Source: GCA-2683135 sp964507445
Lineage (GTDB): Bacteria > Planctomycetota > GCA-002687715
Length of the DNA stretch: 64,000 bases
Assembly: GCA_964507445.1 (NCBI GenBank)
Contig: CAZDQF010000001.1
Coordinates: 124,001 to 188,000 of the forward strand
Direction: 5' to 3'
The notes below the pieces were generated by a model. It made no database searches, was not told where the DNA came from, and saw only the letters and a list, made by a program, of their open reading frames with translations. The position numbers and the translations under genes were made by a program. Shown here one piece after another: positions 16,813-25,558 of this stretch (position 1 is the stretch's first letter; the number at the start of each line of letters is the position of its first letter).

Positions 16813-17781
16813 TCAGACGTCCATGGCTCCGCCCGGCCAGGGGGCGACCGTGGGGCCCTCGCTCCAGGGCGTCGCGGCCAGGTCCTTCAGCACCCTCGGC
16901 AGGTCCGTGCAACGTCGGCAGGGATCCGGCGGCGCGCCGTCATAGAACCCCTGGCGCGTTGCCTGGTGTATCTCTGAGTTCCAGGGATCGGGCGCGTGAC
17001 CGGGGAGGTTCGGGCCGTCGGGGTTGATGCAGATCGAGGTCGGCTCTGCGGAGACGTAGGCGTTCAGGAAAGGGAAGGGACACAGGCTGGGCCGGGTCCT
17101 GAACAGCGACCTGATGCACTGATCGAGCACGTTGGGACCGAAGATGGGGTCCGCTTCGGGACCGCCCCGGATCGTCTGCCCGCCTCGAACGATCAGGCCG
17201 AGTCCTGAATCGGAGACGACAGAAGTCAACTCGGACCAGGAGTGGTCCAGCCGATCACGGGCGCCGATGTTGGCGGGGTCGATCTCCAGCTCCACGGCGC
17301 GGGGCAGGTCTCCCAGCGTCTTGACGAGGTCGGAGAGACTCGAGACGGGCTCGTCCCATGACGTCAGCAGGACGGATGTGCGACCCAGGACATGGGTCGC
17401 GAGGCGGCGGATGGCATCAGCCCCTTGCAGAGCCTCCGTGGAGCGCGCTTCGAGGACCACACGTGTCAGGCGCTCGGCCAGCTCCGTGGAGATCCACTCC
17501 ACGGGAGGAGGTGCTCCGAGGCGCAACTCGAGGTGGAGGTCAAGCCGCACAGCGGCTGAAGCGAGCGCGGCCCACTGCGCCTCGGTGATGGAGCCTGTGA
17601 TGCTGGGGGCGGCGTAGCTGGCGCTTTGCAGCAGGGTCTTCAGGGGCGCGCCGATGTCGTCCGCCAGGAGCGCCTCCAGCGGAGCCTCGACGCGGACCGG
17701 TCCCGGCCGCAGCTCCGCTCGTCCGCGGATGATGTCCTGCTGCAGGTCCATCAGGTCGAGAATTGGCTGAGGCGATGACAT
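16813..17781 (-). CDS. SPASM-like protein lacking a radical SAM core
   Basis: A 322-residue protein. The N-terminal two thirds look like part of an alpha/beta barrel (LHLELRLG, RTSVLLTSWDEPVSSL, RAVELEIDP, GLGLIVRGG) but have no CxxxCxxC motif or any cysteine. All five cysteines are in the last third: LDQC, SLCPFPFLNAYVS, TSICINPDG, then PWNSEIHQATRQGFYDG and CRRC. That layout matches a SPASM or half-SPASM auxiliary cluster domain as found after radical SAM barrels. The long open frame continues upstream through a terminator, so ATG 17781 is the plausible start, although no clear ribosome site is seen. It may be a decayed or repurposed radical SAM protein. Confidence 0.55.
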   Translation of the reverse strand: MSSPQPILDLMDLQQDIIRGRAELRPGPVRVEAPLEALLADDIGAPLKTLLQSASYAAPSITGSITEAQWAALASAAVRLDLHLELRLGAPPPVEWISTELAERLTRVVLEARSTEALQGADAIRRLATHVLGRTSVLLTSWDEPVSSLSDLVKTLGDLPRAVELEIDPANIGARDRLDHSWSELTSVVSDSGLGLIVRGGQTIRGGPEADPIFGPNVLDQCIRSLFRTRPSLCPFPFLNAYVSAEPTSICINPDGPNLPGHAPDPWNSEIHQATRQGFYDGAPPDPCRRCTDLPRVLKDLAATPWSEGPTVAPWPGGAMDV

Positions 17782-17789
17782 GGCAGTGA

Positions 17790-17832
17790 GAACGAAGAGA
17801 GCCCGGCCGACGTTGCCGCGGGCCGGGCTCTC
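17790..17832 (-). terminator. Terminator after the HEAT/pseudo-receiver gene
   Basis: A perfect 12-bp stem, GAGAGCCCGGCC (17797-17808) with GGCCGGGCTCTC (17821-17832), has a 12-nt loop and is followed on the minus strand by the T-rich TTCGTTCTC. It lies 20 nt past the stop of the gene ending at 17852 and just before the SPASM-like gene. Confidence 0.7.
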
Positions 17833-17851
17833 GCTCAGATCAACCCAACGA

Positions 17852-19972
17852 TCAGCCGTCCGCCGCGGTGTCCACGGTGATCTTGCCGCGGAGGGCGTTG
17901 AGCAGCTGCGTGCGGGTCTGAAGATCCACTGGGAGGATCCCGCAGGCCCGACCGAGCGCGTGCATGTACTCGTCGCTGCCTTCGCCTTGGATGGCGCCGT
18001 GAATGGCCTGCACCAGGTCCGCGGATGCGGCGCCGCCGGCGCGAGCGATGCGGGCCAGGGCCACGGCCGCCGCGCCACGCACGGCCTCAGACGCCGAGCC
18101 GTCGGCGAACGCGGCCATGATGGCGCCGCTGGTGGAGGCGTCGGCGATGTTGCCGAGGGCGTGGATGGCGGGGACCCGGACGCTGTCGTCGCCATTCAGG
18201 GTTCCCACCAGGGCGCTGGCCGCCGCAGCGGCGGATGCGCCGGGCATGTGCGCCAGGGCTCTGGCCGCGTGGCTGGCGGTCATGGTCGCCGAGGCCCGGG
18301 CGGCGTCCGCGTCCTTGACGATGGCGCGCAGCTTCGGTTCGTAGGCGTCCGCTACCGGTGGCGTCGGGATGAAGGCCTGGGCACTCTCCGCGAAGGCGTT
18401 CTCCGCGGCCTCCCTGTCGGCGGGGTCCACGAGGACGGCGAGGGGCACGTCCGCCGTGCGACTGTCCGCGCGCATGGTCTTGAGGACCTCCGCCACGGTC
18501 GCGTCGGAGGTGTTGTAGCGCATCACCACCAGGTCCTCGATGGGATAGTCGCGCAGGTGGGCGAGGCCCATGACCCCGCTGGGGACGCCGTACGCGAAGT
18601 AGCCGCGCCCGTTGAGGTCAGCGACCATCTGGTTACGTGTGTCCGCGTTCTCGTCCACGACGATGACGCTTCGCATGGCGTCCTGCCCGCAGGCCTCCGC
18701 GAGCACCGAGACCACCGACGGGTCGGCGCCGGCGCCCAGGTGGGCCATGGCCAGGGCGGCGTTGAAGCGGACGGACTTGTACGGCGCGCCGAGGGCGTCT
18801 GTCACCGCGTTGGGAGCATGGAAGCTCCCCTGATCGTGGAGTCCGCCGAGGATGCGCACGGCCCCCGCCGCGCCGGCGGGACGTCCGGCGGCGAGAGAAG
18901 AATGGACGACAGCGTCCATGATGTCGGTGCCCATGGAGGCGGCCATGTTCCCGGCGTTGCTCAGACCGGCCGCGGGGCCGTCACCACCGGCGCCGTTCGC
19001 GGCCACTTCCTGAGCCACCAGAACGCAGCCGAGGAGCACCTGGGCGCCCATCTGGTCGGCGTTCCAGTTGACCATGTCGTAGAGGACCTCTTCCGCCAGC
19101 TTCAGGTGGTAGATGTCCCTGGGGACTTCGTGGGCCACGAGGGCGCCGTCCGCCTGGCTCCAGGCGACCGTGGTGCTGCGGAAGGGGTCGACGACGGAGG
19201 TGTCGCGCCGGTAGTAGGCGTCCGCCAGGCTGAGGAACATGCCACCGATGGCCGCAGGCTCGACTCCGCCGCCGTGTCCCATGTCCGCCAGCGCCTTGCG
19301 CGCGGCGTCCTTCACCATGGCGTTCTCGGCGTACTCCGCCATGCCGACGATGTAGGGCAGGGCGCGGGCGTCGTCGGCCATGCCCAGGATGGTCAGGGCC
19401 GCGGCGGAGAGTCGGGGCTGTTGAAGCTCGAGGGCCTGGATCAAGGGCATCACCGCCTGCGTGCCGAGGCGGCGGCAGACGTTGATGTAGGTGGCCCGAC
19501 GAGCGGTGTCGTCGCTGCCCAGGTGGTCGAGGACGTGAGGGATGGTGTACTCCCCGTGGTCCGCCGCGAGGGCCGTGATGGCCTTCTGTCGATCCGCCCA
19601 GGAGGCGCTGTCGTCTCCCGCCTTGGCCAGGTGAGCGCGGATGGAATCAGCGTCACTGGCGGCGGCGCGGGCCGCGGGCATGGCGAGGTTGAAGATGGCC
19701 TTGATCACCGCAGCGTGCTCGCCGCTGCTGGTCATCATGCGGGCCCACATCTTCATATCGATGCTGTTCAGCAGTCCCCACGCCGCTTCCGACGACGGGT
19801 CGCCCGCCAGGAGCTCCTTCAGCTTTGCCAGTGCTTCTGTATCCTTGCCCCGTTCGTGAAGGTCCACCGCTTCCCCGAGCAAACCGCCCGGCTGAGCCAG
19901 GACGGCCGGAGTGGCAGCGAAGACACAGAGCAGAGTGAGGGCGAGGATCCAGCGTGAGCCACGCTTGGTCAT
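17852..19972 (-). CDS. Exported HEAT-repeat protein with an embedded pseudo-receiver domain
   Basis: A 706-residue protein with a Sec signal peptide (WILALTLLCVFAATPAVLA, cleavage near residue 26). HEAT/PBS-type repeats fill about residues 60-430 and 560-690 (for example LSAAALTILGMADDARALPYIV and VRVPAIHALGNIADASTSGAIM). Between them, about residues 434-540, is a CheY-like fold: SVIVVDENADTRNQMVADL, IEDLVVMRYN, VPLAVLVDPADREAA and AFIPTPP. The phosphoacceptor Asp is replaced near VVMR and the conserved Lys by Pro, so phosphorylation is unlikely. ATG 19972 has GGGAGAT upstream and a strong promoter. Function unknown; a periplasmic scaffold is inferred. Confidence 0.75.
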   Translation of the reverse strand: MTKRGSRWILALTLLCVFAATPAVLAQPGGLLGEAVDLHERGKDTEALAKLKELLAGDPSSEAAWGLLNSIDMKMWARMMTSSGEHAAVIKAIFNLAMPAARAAASDADSIRAHLAKAGDDSASWADRQKAITALAADHGEYTIPHVLDHLGSDDTARRATYINVCRRLGTQAVMPLIQALELQQPRLSAAALTILGMADDARALPYIVGMAEYAENAMVKDAARKALADMGHGGGVEPAAIGGMFLSLADAYYRRDTSVVDPFRSTTVAWSQADGALVAHEVPRDIYHLKLAEEVLYDMVNWNADQMGAQVLLGCVLVAQEVAANGAGGDGPAAGLSNAGNMAASMGTDIMDAVVHSSLAAGRPAGAAGAVRILGGLHDQGSFHAPNAVTDALGAPYKSVRFNAALAMAHLGAGADPSVVSVLAEACGQDAMRSVIVVDENADTRNQMVADLNGRGYFAYGVPSGVMGLAHLRDYPIEDLVVMRYNTSDATVAEVLKTMRADSRTADVPLAVLVDPADREAAENAFAESAQAFIPTPPVADAYEPKLRAIVKDADAARASATMTASHAARALAHMPGASAAAAASALVGTLNGDDSVRVPAIHALGNIADASTSGAIMAAFADGSASEAVRGAAAVALARIARAGGAASADLVQAIHGAIQGEGSDEYMHALGRACGILPVDLQTRTQLLNALRGKITVDTAADG

Positions 19973-20046
19973 GGGTTGGTATCTCCCGATCATCCGGTCT
20001 TTTTTCCCTAACTTGGCCCGAGCGGAACCCTGGCCGAGGACGCGAC

Positions 20047-20074
20047 ATTGTAGGTCGACTCCGCGCCGTGTCAA
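20047..20074 (-). promoter_or_regulatory. Strong sigma-70-type promoter of the HEAT/pseudo-receiver gene
   Basis: On the minus strand, a consensus TTGACA (20074-20069) is followed by a 16-nt spacer and TACAAT (20052-20047). The start codon is 75 nt beyond the -10 box. This is the best promoter match in the window. Confidence 0.75.
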
Positions 20075-20162
20075 ATGCCTGGAAGGAACCGGATCGGGGA
20101 ATCCAAATCCCCTTTCGACAACGATTTGCAGGGATCCGCCTCGGTGCCCGGACGGGCCGCCG

Positions 20163-21320
20163 TCAGAGGGCGATCTTGCCCAGGCAGACGGGCCAGCGGG
20201 CGCCGGTTGCGAGGGGCACATTGGAGGCGTTTCCGAAGATCCTCTCATTGGCCAGCAAGGCAAAGAGCATCCCCTCTTTGGCGTCCGGGTCGAGGTCATG
20301 GTCGCTCGAGATCGTGACCGGCACCGGAAAGAGGCCCTTCTTCAAGTGCCGCATCAGGGTCAGGTTGTGAACTCCGCCTCCGCTGACGATGATCTCCCGG
20401 ACGCCGTCTTCGATGGTCAGGTGGTCCGCGATTGCTGACTGAATGGCACGGGCGACGAAGGCCGTGAGGGTGGCGAGGATGTCCTGCAGCCGCAGGTGAT
20501 GATGACGGCGAAGCAGGTCGTCCGTGAACGTGGCGCCGAACTCCTCTCTCCCGGTGGTCTTGGGCGGGGGCGCGGTCACGAACGGATGTCCCATGAGGCG
20601 CTCGAGGAGGATGGCGTCCACGATCCCGTCCTCCGCGAAACGACCCCCCGGGTCGTAATTCTCCGCCCCGTTGGTGAGCCGGTGAGTGACGAGATCGAGG
20701 GGCAGGTTTCCTGGGCCGACGTCGAAAGCCCGGCAGTTCTCCAACTCCTCCGTGACGAGGGAGAGGTTCGAGATGCCGCCGATGTTCACACAGACGGTTC
20801 GGGGCCGGTGGCGGAAGAGGACCCAGTCCAGGTACGGGGAGAGCGGAGCCCCGGCTCCTCCTGCCGCGACGTCACGGGCTCTGAAGTCGCCGACGACGAC
20901 CGCTCCGGTCCGCTCGGCGATGACGTCCAGATCTCCGATCTGGAGCGTCGAAGCGCCTCGGCCGGCGTTCTTGTCAGGCAGATGGCACACGGTCTGGCCG
21001 TGGCTGCCGATGAGGTCGATGTCAGAGGTCACCAGGCCGGCCTCGCCGGCGGCTTCGGAGGCGGCCCTGGCGAACAGCTCTCCGAGTTGCAGGTTCAGCC
21101 GGGTGACGTCCACCAGAGGAAGGGCGGGGGCGCGAATCAGGTCGGCCCGGACGGAATCCGGATACGGGACGCAAGCGAAGGCCAGGGGGGTGACGCGGAC
21201 CTCGAACCCGTTGCCCTCGATCCGGGCGCAGAGGGCATCGACGCCGTCCATGGAGGTCCCGCTGTTCAGCCCCACGACGACACGGGAAGGCTGCTCAGCG
21301 AGGGTGCGAAGTCTCTCCAT
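20163..21320 (-). CDS. anmK: Anhydro-N-acetylmuramic acid kinase
   Basis: A 385-residue sugar kinase of the AnmK family. The ATP-binding N-terminal motif is GLNSGTSMDGVDALCARI, with LIGSHGQTVCH, LQIGDLDVIAERTG, VGDFRARDVAAGGAGAPLSP, VNIGGISNLS and FDVGPGNLPLD in family order, and VSGGGVHN near the C-terminus. AnmK opens 1,6-anhydro-MurNAc and phosphorylates it to MurNAc-6-P in cytoplasmic murein recycling. Length matches E. coli AnmK (369). No murQ-type gene is nearby. It is divergent from the sigma-54 activator gene (79-nt gap). Confidence 0.93.
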   Translation of the reverse strand: MERLRTLAEQPSRVVVGLNSGTSMDGVDALCARIEGNGFEVRVTPLAFACVPYPDSVRADLIRAPALPLVDVTRLNLQLGELFARAASEAAGEAGLVTSDIDLIGSHGQTVCHLPDKNAGRGASTLQIGDLDVIAERTGAVVVGDFRARDVAAGGAGAPLSPYLDWVLFRHRPRTVCVNIGGISNLSLVTEELENCRAFDVGPGNLPLDLVTHRLTNGAENYDPGGRFAEDGIVDAILLERLMGHPFVTAPPPKTTGREEFGATFTDDLLRRHHHLRLQDILATLTAFVARAIQSAIADHLTIEDGVREIIVSGGGVHNLTLMRHLKKGLFPVPVTISSDHDLDPDAKEGMLFALLANERIFGNASNVPLATGARWPVCLGKIAL

Positions 21321-21399
21321 GGCGACGTGAGACTAACCGGTGCTTCGACGGCGTGCTATCGTCGCCGCGGGAACCGGTGGACGAAGACACGGGAGCGTC

Positions 21400-22773
21400 G
21401 TGAAGAAGATCCTCATAATCGACGACGAAGAGAGCATCCGTAGCGCAGTGCGGATGATCCTGAAGTACGAGAACTACGTCACCGAGGAGGCCGGGACCGG
21501 CGCCGACGGCCTCGCCGCGGTGCAGGCGACGCCGGACCTGGACGGGGTCCTCTGCGATGTGAAGATGCCCGGCATGGACGGGCTGGATGCCCTCCAGAAG
21601 ATCAAGGCGGCGCGACCGGACTTACCCGTGATCATGATCTCGGGGCACGGCACGGTGGAGACCGCCGTGGAGGCCACCCGACGCGGTGCCTTCGACTTCC
21701 TCGAGAAGCCGCTGGACCGGGACCGGCTCCTCCTGACCGTGCGGAACGCCATCGGTCAGGGGGATCTGGTTCAGGAGAACGTCGCCTTGCGGCGAGAGGT
21801 CGCCAGCCGCTGGCGCATCCTCGGCGCCGCCCCCGGCGTGGTCGAAATGCGCGCCACCATCGAGCGCGTCGCGGACACGGACGCCCGCGTCCTGATCACC
21901 GGTGAGAACGGCACGGGCAAGGAACTCGTGGCTCGCAATCTCCACCTCCTCTCGGGCCGCCACGAGCGGCCCTGGGTGGACGTCAACTGCGCGGCGATCC
22001 CGAGCGAGCTCATCGAGAGCGAGTTGTTCGGCCATGAGAAGGGCGCCTTCACCGGCGCCGATAACCGGAAGATCGGCAGGTTCGAGCAGGCCCATACCGG
22101 GACGCTGTTCCTGGACGAGATCGGTGACATGCCCCTGGCGGCGCAGGCGAAGGTGCTGCGCGTGCTTCAGGAGAACAAGGTGCAGAGAGTCGGCGGCGAC
22201 GCAGACATCGAGATCGACGTCCGGGTCGTCGCCGCCACGAACAAGGACCTGGAGAGGGAGGTGGAAGAAGGCAGCTTCCGTGAAGACCTCTTCTATCGCC
22301 TGGCCGTCATCCCGATTCACGTCCCGCCGTTGCGTGACCGGGGTGAGGATCTCGTGGAGTTGTTCTCCCGGTTCCTGCAGCAGGCCTGTCGCAAGTACAA
22401 CCGAGAGACCATGCGGGTCGACGTGGATGCAGCTTCACGGTTGCGTTCGCAGCAATGGCCGGGGAACGTCCGCGAGCTGCGTAACTTCGCGGAGCGCGTG
22501 GCGCTCCTGGTGAGCCACGACGCCTTGACCGCGAAGGACCTCGACCGACTGGATGTGTCCGATGCCGATGGCGCCGCCTCCGGGGGGGCCTTGTTCTCCA
22601 TCGACAACTTCGATTTGTTCAAGGAGACGTCCGAGCGGCTCTACTTCCAGCAGAAGCTCGACGAGAACGGATGGAACATCAAGCGCACAGCGGAACTCCT
22701 GGGTATGCAGCGGAGCAACCTGTACAAGAAGATCGAGCGCCACAGCCTCAAGGCGACGGACGCGGATTCATGA
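21400..22773 (+). CDS. NtrC-family sigma-54-dependent response regulator
   Basis: A 457-residue three-domain regulator. The receiver (1-115) has the acidic pair IIDDEES, phosphoacceptor in GVLCDVKMPGMDG and Lys in LEKPLDRD. The AAA+ domain (about 140-375) has Walker A GENGTGKE, the sigma-54 contact loop GAFTGAD, Walker B LFLDEIGDM and the RxDLFYRL-type arginine region. The Fis-type helix-turn-helix is NIKRTAELLGMQRSNLYKKI. The frame extends to 21340, but GTG 21400 has GGGAG at 5 nt spacing and starts directly at the receiver. The arrangement is closest to NtrX. No histidine kinase is adjacent; the partner is unknown. Confidence 0.92.
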   Translation: MKKILIIDDEESIRSAVRMILKYENYVTEEAGTGADGLAAVQATPDLDGVLCDVKMPGMDGLDALQKIKAARPDLPVIMISGHGTVETAVEATRRGAFDFLEKPLDRDRLLLTVRNAIGQGDLVQENVALRREVASRWRILGAAPGVVEMRATIERVADTDARVLITGENGTGKELVARNLHLLSGRHERPWVDVNCAAIPSELIESELFGHEKGAFTGADNRKIGRFEQAHTGTLFLDEIGDMPLAAQAKVLRVLQENKVQRVGGDADIEIDVRVVAATNKDLEREVEEGSFREDLFYRLAVIPIHVPPLRDRGEDLVELFSRFLQQACRKYNRETMRVDVDAASRLRSQQWPGNVRELRNFAERVALLVSHDALTAKDLDRLDVSDADGAASGGALFSIDNFDLFKETSERLYFQQKLDENGWNIKRTAELLGMQRSNLYKKIERHSLKATDADS

Positions 22774-23396
22774 TCCGGCGATCGATCAGCCTGATGCTGG
22801 CCGCTGCGGCGCTCGGTTGTTCCAGCCCTTCGAAGCCGGATGACCAGGAGCGAGGCCGTCGTCCGCAGGTAACAGCGGGCTCTCCCCTCGGGATCGAGTA
22901 CCCGGACCCCATGGCCATCGTGGGGAGGGTCACGGGGAACATGGAGGCGGGCGACTGGAAGCAAGCCTGTCAGGATCTCTGTGACCTGGGACGCAACGGC
23001 AGGCCTGTTCCCCTGGTGCCCGGCACCAACGTGCCCGATGATTTTCCCGACGATGTCAAGCGTCGCATCCGACCCTTCTTCCAGCACTTTCGAGGCCTGG
23101 AGCGTTCGTGGGTGCGGATCTCCTACGGTGAGGTTCGGACGCTGCGGAACTCCCCTCCCATGATCACGGTTCCGGTCAAGTGGAGCTACGATCTGGACAA
23201 GGTCACGTCCAAGGAGCGAGAGGTGATCCTCCACGTCTGGAACAAGCAGGCGGATCAGCAGGTGGATTGGGATCGGTTCCGCCTGGAGATGAGGCAGGAG
23301 GTGGCGCGACGAGAGCGCGCCGCAGACTGGCCGCAATGGAGCTTCGCCTGGCTCGATGATCGTTGGCGGCTGTATATCGGCAGGCCGCTGCGCTGA
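22770..23396 (+). CDS. Predicted lipoprotein of unknown function
   Basis: A 208-residue protein with a type II signal peptide: MIRRSISLMLAAAALGCSSP, lipobox ALGC with Cys at residue 18. The mature part is soluble and charged, with DWKQACQDLCDLGR and DWPQWSFAWLDDRWRLYIGRP. The size and final Trp-rich beta segment recall NTF2-like folds, but no motif supports a function. It overlaps the sigma-54 regulator by 4 nt (ATGA), so the two are translationally coupled. That pairing hints at an envelope-related regulatory circuit. Confidence 0.7.
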   Translation: MIRRSISLMLAAAALGCSSPSKPDDQERGRRPQVTAGSPLGIEYPDPMAIVGRVTGNMEAGDWKQACQDLCDLGRNGRPVPLVPGTNVPDDFPDDVKRRIRPFFQHFRGLERSWVRISYGEVRTLRNSPPMITVPVKWSYDLDKVTSKEREVILHVWNKQADQQVDWDRFRLEMRQEVARRERAADWPQWSFAWLDDRWRLYIGRPLR

Positions 23397-23743
23397 TGAA
23401 CCCGGTCCCCGGCCGCGCTTCCGCAGGGCGAACGCGGAGTCCGTAAGGAGGGCCCCGCTCAAGGGATGACTCTCCCTCGAACAGGGCCCCGTTTGCGGTG
23501 ATCGTGTCGTTGCTTGCCTGCCTCGCCAACGGTCCTCGAGACTCCCATCTCGCGGGCCGCGGGCGGCAGGTGAGTTGATCCCCCACCAACCAGCCCAGGA
23601 GCCCTCTGCCTCCCCAACAGGGGTGCTCAATGGCCGCAGGTCACCACGGCTCCCTCAGGTGAGCCGCTGACCACCGTTGTTCGTCACTGACACTCGGTCC
23701 GAGAGGACGCGCGCGTACACGCGGATGCAGGCTGTACAGCCCG
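23397..23743 (+). other. Gap between convergent genes; one small hairpin only
   Basis: I see no gene in this 347-nt stretch. It holds a 5-bp hairpin AGGGA-TGACTC-TCCCT (23462-23477) flanked by two direct copies of GGGCCCCG about 35 nt apart. None is followed by a T-run, so termination for the lipoprotein gene is not evident. Confidence 0.5.
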
Positions 23744-24649
23744 CTATTTCTTCTTGCCGCCGGGCTTCGGTCGCGACGGCAACTTGATGGTGGCGCCGGC
23801 GGCGATGCGGTTCGGATCGCGGATGCCGTTCAACTCCATGATCTGCTTGACGAAGCGGATGGAGCCCAGCTCGCGCTGCGCGATGGTGCTGAGGGACTCG
23901 TTCTCCTTCACGACGTAGAGCCCCTTGGTCGATCGGCCGGACCCGGCGCCGTAACTCGTCGCACCGGGTTCCCACGGGAGCCCGGCGCCGCCGACCTTGC
24001 GCGTGGACGAGGCCGGGTGCTCTGTCTTCTCCGCGCCTCCGCCGATGACACGCTCGCCACCGGGCCGACCGGAGGATGCCGCCGCCTTCACCGGGGCGTC
24101 CGGGAGCTTGAGCACCTGCCCCGGTGCGAGTCGGTCAGAGGGCAGCTTGTTCAGCTGCCGGATCTTCTTGGACATGGCAAGGGCAGGACCGTTGCCGTAG
24201 TGCGCCGCAGCGATCGACCAGAGGGAATCGTTGGGGTTGACCGTGACCTGGCGCGGTCTGGACGACGGCGTGGCGGGCCTGGAGCTCGGCGTGGGAGACG
24301 CTTCGGGGGCGCTGGTGGGCTGAACGACCTCCGCGGTCGTGGTGACGGCGGTCACCGGACGAGTGGCGGCTTCCAGGACCTCCCCGGCCGGCTCGGACCG
24401 GGTCGGCGTGGGCTCGGGCCGCGTCGGTACGGGCCGCGTGACCACAGGCCGCATGGGCGCCACGGCGGGGTTGCCCAGCACGGCGTCCTGGGCTGTTGAG
24501 TCCACATGACGTTCGGTGCTGAGGGCCGCCTCCGTGCGGTCTGCCTCGGGCATCGGTTGCGGGTCCGGGTCCGTCGTGAAGGCCACGACCATGATGACCA
24601 GCAGGAGCACCACCACGACTCCGACCCCCGCCTTTTCGAGATTCCCCAT
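23744..24649 (-). CDS. Membrane-anchored protein with two LysM domains
   Basis: A 301-residue protein with an N-terminal membrane anchor (VGVVVVLLLVIMVVAFTT, about residues 8-25) and a long Pro/Thr/Ser-rich linker. LysM domain 1 (about 133-183) has NPNDSLWSIAAAHYG and LAPGQVLKLP; LysM domain 2 (about 243-292) has ENESLSTIAQRELG and IAAGATIKLP. The C-terminus is basic (PKPGGKKK). LysM domains bind the GlcNAc backbone of peptidoglycan, so the protein probably links the membrane to the cell wall. There is no catalytic domain. AAGGAG precedes ATG 24649, which is preferred over an upstream in-frame ATG at 24724. Confidence 0.85.
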   Translation of the reverse strand: MGNLEKAGVGVVVVLLLVIMVVAFTTDPDPQPMPEADRTEAALSTERHVDSTAQDAVLGNPAVAPMRPVVTRPVPTRPEPTPTRSEPAGEVLEAATRPVTAVTTTAEVVQPTSAPEASPTPSSRPATPSSRPRQVTVNPNDSLWSIAAAHYGNGPALAMSKKIRQLNKLPSDRLAPGQVLKLPDAPVKAAASSGRPGGERVIGGGAEKTEHPASSTRKVGGAGLPWEPGATSYGAGSGRSTKGLYVVKENESLSTIAQRELGSIRFVKQIMELNGIRDPNRIAAGATIKLPSRPKPGGKKK

Positions 24650-24705
24650 CGGATCACTCCTTGCCGCGCCCTGAATACCCTGCCCCAATCCGGATCGTCC
24701 CGAGA

Positions 24706-24734
24706 AAAGTAGGCGCCGCCGCACTTCCCGTCAA
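24706..24734 (-). promoter_or_regulatory. Possible promoter of the LysM gene
   Basis: On the minus strand, TTGACG (24734-24729), a 17-nt spacer and TACTTT (24711-24706). The -35 is good and the -10 matches only three of six bases. Confidence 0.35.
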
Positions 24735-24893
24735 GACAGCGCCCAACATATCGGGGCCCATGATGCGGCCTCATACCTCATGGGCAACCCTGAAACACCG
24801 GGTGATGCCTGGGGGGGTGAACTGGCGCGCTCGGAACGCCTCGGTAAGATCAGGCCTGCCGGGGAGATGTGAGGTCCAGACAGGAGTCATGCG

Positions 24894-25508
24894 TTGCCCA
24901 ACCCAATTCACGTTCTCGGTCTCGTTCTGGTGGCGTCCCTCGTGAGCTGCGAGACCACCAAGTCCCGCACGGAACCCGTGGACTCACCAGCGGTTGCAGA
25001 GCCGGGGCCGTCCTCCTCCGCAGCCGTGGACCCGGTCGCCGAGCAGTCCCTCGGGGATGTGCGATTGGTGCTCCATCAGGCCAACGGCGCCCAGACCATG
25101 ATCCTGGTGAACCGTGGCAACCCGAGACGGACCTCTCTGGCCGGTCAGCGTCAACTCGCCATGGGGATCCCCGACCATGGCTACAAGGTCCTCAGCGAGG
25201 AGGCCATGACCGCGTTGCTGACGAGCCTGGACCAGTACAACTTCGAACGGCTCGCCAGCGACTTCGAGCGCGGTGACGAGACCTGGTTCAACCCCCGCGC
25301 GGATGACCGTCGCTACCGCGGGATCCTGTACATCGAACGGAACGGAACGCGGCGGAAGATCCTGGGCTTCCGGCCCGCGGGTCGAGATGACGGGGTGGGG
25401 CATCAGCGCTACCAGGCGTTCGTCAACCTGAAGCTCGTGTTCATGCGTTGGTTCGTGAGCACCACGGCGACGGAGGTCCCGGGCGGCGTCCAGCTGGGAG
25501 GCCGTTGA
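24894..25508 (+). CDS. Predicted lipoprotein of unknown function
   Basis: A 204-residue protein starting at TTG 24894, which has CAGGAG at 7 nt spacing. The N-terminus HVLGLVLVASLVSCETT is a lipoprotein signal peptide with lipobox LVSC (Cys at residue 19). A Ser/Pro/Ala-rich linker follows, then a globular domain with VRLVLHQANGAQTMILVN, LLTSLDQYNFERLAS and YRGILYIERNGTRRKILGF. I do not recognise the domain. It is the first gene of a tight run with kdsB, pyrG and a DUF1844 gene, so it is likely co-expressed with envelope and nucleotide synthesis. Confidence 0.7.
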   Translation: MPNPIHVLGLVLVASLVSCETTKSRTEPVDSPAVAEPGPSSSAAVDPVAEQSLGDVRLVLHQANGAQTMILVNRGNPRRTSLAGQRQLAMGIPDHGYKVLSEEAMTALLTSLDQYNFERLASDFERGDETWFNPRADDRRYRGILYIERNGTRRKILGFRPAGRDDGVGHQRYQAFVNLKLVFMRWFVSTTATEVPGGVQLGGR

Positions 25509-25558
25509 TCCCCGGGCAAGCCGTGAGCCAGCGCCTCGATGGCGAGGGCCTCACCGCC

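Noticed and set aside
17780..19957. A 725-codon plus-strand frame antisense to the HEAT/pseudo-receiver gene
   Set aside because: Its Val/Gly/His/Arg-rich composition is typical of a reverse-complement shadow. The minus strand has signal peptide, repeats, promoter and terminator.
22641..23630. A 329-codon minus-strand frame over the lipoprotein gene and the gap behind it
   Set aside because: Low-complexity shadow; the plus strand carries the lipobox and is coupled to the upstream regulator.
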